This document shows, one piece after another, positions 59,956 through 64,000 of a stretch of 64,000 nucleotides of DNA. The notes under the pieces are model-generated. The model was not told the origin of the DNA and did not search any database. It worked only from the letters and a program-made list of their open reading frames with translations. Positions within the stretch are counted from its first letter, which is position 1; every line of letters begins with the position of its first letter. Origin of the DNA: Symbiodinium natans (taxonomy: Eukaryota > Sar > Dinophyceae > Suessiales > Symbiodiniaceae); assembly GCA_905221605.1 (NCBI GenBank), contig CAJNDS010000224.1, positions 1,341,085 through 1,405,084 on the forward strand, given 5' to 3'. The position numbers were made by a program, and so were the translations under genes.

Positions 59956-62900
59956 GAGAGAGAGAGTTTGGCAGGATCCTTAAAACATAAAAACCATATG
60001 AAACCCAAACCTAAACTAAAAGCCCTAGAAACTCCAAACCGAATTAAAACCTGCAACGACAGCCCCAGAAACCTGTACCCTAAACCCTAAACCCTAAATC
60101 CTTAACCTACACTGGCCAGTCTGGCGGTGTACCTCGACTTGGCCTGCAGAACCTCCGCTTTTCCGACGGACTCTTGCCCGCACGTAAGCGGATTAGGGCT
60201 CCAAGGCCACTAAAGAACTTAGGGTTTAGGGTTTAGGGTTTAGGGTTTAGGGTTTAGGGTTTAGGGTTTAGGGTTTAGGGTTCAGCAGCTCCGGGTCGAG
60301 CAATCTCCAGTAGGGCCGCTGTTTGGGCTCTCAAAAAAAAAACCACCCCCCCAGAGAATCCCAAAACATTAAGAAATAAAGAGTTTACATTTTTCATCAG
60401 CAAGCCGTGTCCTCCAACCTCACTCTGTCGAATGGACACCTAAACCAGTTCATGGGGAGGGGGGGGGGAGGGGGTGGGGGGGGGGGGGAGGGGGGGGGGG
60501 GCGGGGGCGAGGGGGGGGGGAGGGGGTGGGAAGAAATGACCCTTAGCCACGAAGAAATGACCCTTAGCCACGAAGAAATGACCCTTAGCCACGTAGAAAT
60601 GACCCTTAGCCACGAAGAAATGACCCTTAGCCACGAAGAAATGACCCTTAGCCACGACGAAATGACCCTTTGCCACGAAGGTGTATAGGGTTTAAATATA
60701 CAAATAAATAAATAAATAAATAAATATATATATATATATATAAGAAAGAGAGGTTTAGGGTTTAGGGTTTAGGACTAGGGCTTGGGGTTTAGAGGTTTGG
60801 GTTTTGGGTGCAGTGTTTCGGCTTTAGAGTTGGTTTTTTCAGGGTTTATAGGGTTTAGGTTTGAGCAACCTATTTTTACCCTCGCAAAAGGGAAGTGCTC
60901 CTCTTCTCTGTGAGTCTGGGGGTAGAGACTGAGGACCGCCAACCTCAAACTCGGGCATTCACGACAAGACTTCAAAAGTAGGACCTGCGGCAAAGCAGGA
61001 TCTTGGCTTGCCGGCTTCCCTCAGACGCTAAGCCGCTAAGCTTTACGCCCTAAAACCCCCTCCCCCCCGGAAGATCTTCACGCTCGTTGGGATGAAGGAA
61101 GTACGCCGAAGCCTCGAAAGCGCAACTCTAAACCCCAAACTCCAAACCCCAAACCCGAACCCCTAAACCCTAAACCCTAAACCCTAAACCCTAAACCCTA
61201 AACCCTAAACCCTAAACCCTAAACCCTAAACCCTAAACCCTAAACCCTAAACCCTAAACCCTACATCCATCCTTTTGAGACGCCACCGGCCGAAGGTCCT
61301 CACGGGGCTCGCGGGGTGGGCCTCCACGGCTCCGTGGGTGCCGGCTTGGCCCCGTCTTCGGCTCAGGGGTTTAGGGTTTAGGGTTTAGGGTTTAGGGTTT
61401 AGGGTTTAGGGTTTAGGGTTTAGGGCATCAGGGGCTTGGGAAGTGGCTGAGGTTGTAGGGGTCCAGGGTTAATTAAGGGTTTAGGGTTTCGGGTTTAGGG
61501 TTTGGTTTTTTGGCTTCATAGGTTGCCAGGATCAGAGGGAGTGTATATAAGGGTTCCATAGCAAGGGGCGCAAATTGAGGGCGCATACTTCGATGAACTC
61601 CATGCATGGCAGGCATGGGACTTGGAACGCTTGAGGTTTAGGGTTTAGGGTTTAGGGTGACAGTATGTTGCGCATCAAGCACTGCCTGGCAGTTCCCGAG
61701 CAGCAGCTGCAGCTGTCCTTGATGCTGGAAGAATGGAGGAGTGAGTCCAAAGATGTGGAAGAAACAGGGCTTCACACGGAGTTCCACAACAAGGATCCAG
61801 TACCACCTCCACCCGCCCCTCCCTCCGCCCGGAATCCAAGCCCTAAGTCCTGTAAACCTTCCATCTACCTAGACTTCAGAGCCATCACGCCTTACATGAG
61901 AAGGCATGACTTATAAACAGTTGTAAGCAAAATATAGTCCCTTGTAAACCCTCAGCCCTAAACCCTAAACCCCAAACCCTAAACCCTAAACCCTAAACCA
62001 TGCATGGAGACCTTTCTCATGGTTGCCCCCTCAAGGTGTCTGTCGGCCCTGGCAGCGACCTTCAACGAGGAGTTCTGAAGGGAGGGGTGTGGCCGGTGCG
62101 TCCCTGCAAGTTTAGGGGCGTTGGGGGTTTAGGAGGTTTTAGGGGTAGGGGTTTTAGGTTTTTTTTAGGGGTTTAGGGTTTAGGGTTTAGGGGTTTAGGG
62201 GTTTAGGGTTTAGGGGCGTACAAAGCCTTCCAAGCCGCTTGAGCACCCTAGTGGGGTCAAACATAGGGTTCTAAGTACAGGTCCATTGGGTTTTACACAA
62301 AAACAACCCTTCTAAGTCCCTTGAGCACTTTAGTGGGGTCAATCATCGGGCTCTTAGTACAGGTCCGTTGGGTTTTCAAAGTGCCATGAACCTGCAAGCA
62401 GCCTGCATCCTGCTTTCAGGAAGTGATCCAGGCGGTGGGAGAGATTTTGGGAGAGGACTGACATGGGGGGGGGGGGGGATAAGAAACCCTGGACCCTACA
62501 GAAACCCTAAAAACTCTGACTCCCTAGAAAAAGGGTGGAAGCTGGGCCACGGAACAGTAGATCCACGGCTGCTAAATTTGTCCAAAGCTTTGAACATATT
62601 CGCTACGGTGTCTAGGATCTGAGAGTAGGCCCTTATTTCCTTTTTTCACAGTTCAGGATCCCTCCTTGAGCCCCTTTATAAACCAAAAAGGGCACCCTTT
62701 TTATGCCCAGGTTACGCTTGGGTCTAGGTGTTTGTGCGGGAGGTGTAGGTACCACCTCCAAGAGATCGCCGCAGCGCTGCGTAAGCCGGTCCAAATAGAA
62801 TTCCGTTTTGTCATTCCTCCAATAGGAGCTGCAGCAACTTGCATTCATGACCGCCAGAAAGGCCATCAGAAATCCAGTTTCCCTTGCTTGCCTCCTTCTT

Positions 62901-63654
62901 GCCTCGCTTGCCTCCTTCTTGCTTTGTCAACAGTCCTTGAAAGCACACAGCCACTGCGACAGCAAAGTAATGAGCCCCAAAACAGTTTATTCATATTTCC
63001 ATACTGACATTATCTTTTGGTCTTCATGTTTACCAAAAACTCATTATATACTTTAAAATACTATGTGTATAGATATTAGTTATACATAGAACTCATTCTT
63101 TTGACACACACACATATCCCCCTCCCCCTCAACAGATCCCAACATGTCGACCGTGTTCAGACTCGAGGACGTGCCGCGAAAATCAGGCACCCGAGAACAG
63201 CATCGACTGCTAGAAATACCCCAAGTTGTTGAATGAATTTAGGGTTTAGGGTTTAGGGTTTAGGGTTTAGGGTTTAGGGTTTAGGGTTTAGGGTTTAGGG
63301 TTTAGGGTTTAGGGATGAAGAGAGGTCAGTTTGTCTACCACGGCACGCATGGCACAGGAATACGTAAGGCCATGAAGTCTGGTACCCGGAAGCCTTCAGT
63401 ATTGGAGGGGGAAAGAGTGCAGGTTACATATGGTACTGGAGGAGACTGTCATTCGGTTTGCTTACTTGATGGGAATGGGGACACACTTCTAAACCCTAAA
63501 CCCAAAACCCTAAACCCTAAACCCTACTATTATAGAGTTCGAACCACCCGCAAGTCCCGAAGTAGTTCTGATAAAGCCTTCCAGGAGTGCGTCGCCCGTG
63601 GCGCCAACGTCCTCTTAGGGCCGACTTTGAACATTCATCGGAGCGCCGAATGGG
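57937..63654 (+). CDS. Glycoside hydrolase family 3 gene (beta-glucosidase type), 5' part, seven exons found
   Basis: GH3 enzymes cleave non-reducing beta-linked sugars from glucosides and oligosaccharides; the N-terminal TIM barrel starts with motifs seen here. Joined exons give LLQQLTLEEK|VGMLSGVTMWE|SGGVPRLG, then LRFSDG|PHGARGVG, then SALAATFNEE|YHLQEIAAAL and ECVARGANVLLGPTLNIHRS. These are the family's [L]TLEEK, SG..MW, PRLG..RFSDGP.G.RG, ALAATFN and GANVLLGPT.NI.RS blocks, in order. Phases fit at five of six joins; the join into the last exon is unresolved. Introns use GT (three or four), GC (one) and GA (one) donors. The catalytic Asp and C-terminal domains must lie beyond the window. 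The first ATG in frame is at 57937. The protein may be secreted or vacuolar, but no clear signal peptide is seen. Confidence 0.8.
58455..58495 (+). repeat. Short 8-bp array GGACGGTA
   Basis: About five units in the first GH3 intron; not telomere-like. Confidence 0.85.
58605..58637 (+). CDS. GH3 exon X2 (33 bp)
   Basis: VGMLSGVTMWE after acceptor GATTGCAG. The in-phase donor is GC (GAG|GCCACG). Matches the GH3 'LSG..MW' block. Confidence 0.75.
58966..59060 (+). repeat. Dispersed element family P9 (copy 1)
   Basis: GCCCTTATCTTCCTTTTTTA, GGTTCCCTTATAATCCCCTT, AAAACCAAAAAGGGTACCCT and CCCAGGCTACGCCTGGG, repeated in the same order at 62630-62727. Confidence 0.75.
59262..59405 (-). repeat. CCCTAAA array with a CCCCAAA core
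   Basis: Lies in the GC-AG intron between GH3 exons X2 and X3. Confidence 0.95.
59645..59966 (+). repeat. Purine microsatellite (GAGACA)n flanked by (GA)n
   Basis: About 33 hexamers GAGACA with one variant, between GA repeats. Strand-asymmetric purine tract in a GH3 intron; the Leu/Ser ORF is an artefact. Confidence 0.95.
60120..60168 (+). CDS. GH3 exon X3
   Basis: SGGVPRLGLQNLRFSD plus one base after acceptor TGGCCAG. GH3 'PRLGI..LRFSDG' block. The only donor that keeps the frame into X4 is GA (GACG|GACTCT). Confidence 0.8.
60220..60283 (+). repeat. Interstitial telomere-type array (TTTAGGG)n
   Basis: About 9 units at the start of the GA-AG intron. Confidence 0.95.
60530..60676 (+). repeat. 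21-bp minisatellite, seven units
   Basis: GAAGAAATGACCCTTAGCCA(C) repeated seven times with few changes. Open on both strands because 21 is divisible by three; lies in a GH3 intron, so not coding for it. Poly-G precedes it. Confidence 0.95.
61164..61263 (-). repeat. Interstitial telomere-type array (CCCTAAA)n, about 14 units
   Basis: Upstream bracket of GH3 exon X4. Confidence 0.95.
61296..61368 (+). CDS. GH3 exon X4
   Basis: After acceptor GGCCGAAG two bases complete Gly, then PHGARGVGLHGSVGAGLAPS and SAQ. GH3 'DGPHGARG' block. Donor GG|GTTTAG is the first base of a TTTAGGG array (61367-61425). Confidence 0.8.
61367..61425 (+). repeat. Interstitial telomere-type array (TTTAGGG)n
   Basis: Its first unit supplies the splice donor of exon X4. 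Confidence 0.95.
62036..62071 (+). CDS. GH3 exon X5 (36 bp)
   Basis: Acceptor CCCTCAAG; reads CLSALAATFNE, GH3 'ALAATFN' block. Donor GA|GTTCTG (phase 2) fits exon X6. Confidence 0.75.
62220..62400 (+). repeat. Dispersed element family P7, two tandem copies
   Basis: CTTGAGCACYYTAGTGGGGTCAA.CAT and CTMTTAGTACAGGTCCRTTGGGTTTT occur twice, about 85 bp apart, ending CATGAACCTGCAAG. Confidence 0.7.
62630..62727 (+). repeat. Dispersed element family P9 (copy 2)
   Basis: GGCCCTTATTTCCTTTTTTC, CCCCTTTATAAACCAAAAAG, GGCACCC and CCCAGGTTACGCTTGGGTCTAG match 58966-59060. Confidence 0.75.
62749..62788 (+). CDS. GH3 exon X6
   Basis: After acceptor GGTGTAG one base completes Glu, then YHLQEIAAAL. Donor either C|GTAAGC at 62781 or CCG|GTCCAA at 62789; only the latter is phase 0, as X7 needs. 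Overlapping ORFs in other frames are shadows. Confidence 0.65.
63238..63315 (+). repeat. Interstitial telomere-type array (TTTAGGG)n, about 11 units
   Basis: Perfect array in the last GH3 intron of the window. Confidence 0.95.
63585..63654 (+). CDS. GH3 exon X7
   Basis: Acceptor GCCTTCCAG; reads ECVARGANVLLGPTLNIHRS then AEW, the strongest single GH3 signature here. Donor G|GTTCAG; the gene continues past the window. Confidence 0.85.
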
Positions 63655-63815
63655 GTTCAGGGTTTAAAGTTTAGGGTTTGGGGTTTCGGGTTTCGGGTGT
63701 AGGGTTGAGGCATAGTTTAAAAAGTCTACAGGTTCAGAAGGACTCTGGGCCTCTGGGCCTCTGGGCTGTGTTTGTTGATGAGAGGGTTTACGGTTCAGGC
63801 TTGAGGGTTTTAGGT

Positions 63816-63941
63816 CTACAGGGTGGGGCCCCCTTACTATACTAACTGTAGTTAAGGGACTTATAACCTAACTTAGGGTCCTTATAACCCAATTTAGGGC
63901 CCTTATAACTCTACTTATAACTAGGGGGCCCCACCCTGTAG
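63816..63941. repeat. Palindromic element, family P6
   Basis: CTACAGGGTGGGGCCCCCTT pairs with CTAGGGGGCCCCACCCTGTAG. The interior repeats ACTTATAACC and CCTTATAACC motifs about 20 bp apart. Confidence 0.85.
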
Positions 63942-64000
63942 GGTTCAGGAGTTAGGGTTTTTGGGCTCAGAGGCTCAAACGACCTATAAGGAGCAGCAGG

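Noticed and set aside
59589-60056. 155-aa Leu/Ser repeat ORF, the second longest in the window
   Set aside because: Translation of the GAGACA/GA microsatellite inside a GH3 intron.
60407-60688. EEMTLSH heptad-repeat protein, or a CRISPR-like array
   Set aside because: Units are contiguous with no spacers, so not CRISPR; the position inside an intron and poly-G upstream argue against a gene.
1-64000. Bacterial or organelle features (RBS, operons, rRNA, CRISPR, phage genes)
   Set aside because: None seen; splicing, telomere-type repeats and gene structure are nuclear eukaryotic.

Overview
This is nuclear DNA of a complex eukaryote, most likely a dinoflagellate (Symbiodiniaceae or another Suessiales lineage is my best guess). 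Three things point there. First, the repeat TTTAGGG/CCCTAAA, a telomere-type unit used by dinoflagellates, chromerids and plants, is scattered through the whole window. Second, tiny exons can be joined only if GC and GA splice donors are allowed as well as GT, a known dinoflagellate trait. Third, PPR exons carry the 'ISACEKGxQWxQAL' flavour that is abundant in Symbiodinium proteins. There is no prokaryotic gene structure. The longest simple ORFs are mostly translations of repeats, for example LNPKP strings from CCCTAAA.

Real coding sequence appears as islands of 30-350 bp, usually 40-80 bp, in a sea of telomere-like arrays, small palindromic elements, microsatellites and homopolymers. All islands I can support read on the + strand, as expected for a dinoflagellate one-way gene cluster. 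The best resolved genes are: (1) a pentatricopeptide-repeat (PPR) protein gene at about 28.9-44.4 kb, with some 20 micro-exons, many of which join in phase and restore the 35-residue PPR spacing; (2) a glycoside hydrolase family 3 (beta-glucosidase-type) gene at about 57.9 kb to beyond the window end, seven exons found, joined by GT-AG, GC-AG and GA-AG introns; (3) a short membrane-anchored, Cys-rich (PAN/apple-like) exon pair at 26.56-27.28 kb.

Other regions: 1.3-7.1 kb holds about 12 exon islands of an unrecognised gene ending near 7142. 7.9-10.4 kb holds a second set ending near 10402, followed by an AT-rich 0.4-kb hairpin. 11.2-21.6 kb holds scattered islands ending in a good terminal exon at 21572. 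22.6-25.3 kb carries further PPR islands. 46.8-54.2 kb carries islands ending in a terminal exon at 54210. 54.7-56.9 kb carries three weaker islands.

The most unusual feature is how telomere-type repeats relate to exons. Arrays occupy nearly every intron and can supply the donor (G|GTTTAGGG) or acceptor (TTTAG|). They often bracket an exon as CCCTAAA-exon-TTTAGGG, the layout of a telomere-capped fragment. They also meet head to head, as in telomere fusions, and lie inside palindromic elements. Each array is homogeneous for its own variant unit (TTTAGGG, TTTAAGGG, TTTATAGGG, TTTAAAGGG, TTTGGGG and others). Exon joins were made by eye; an RNA alignment would be decisive.
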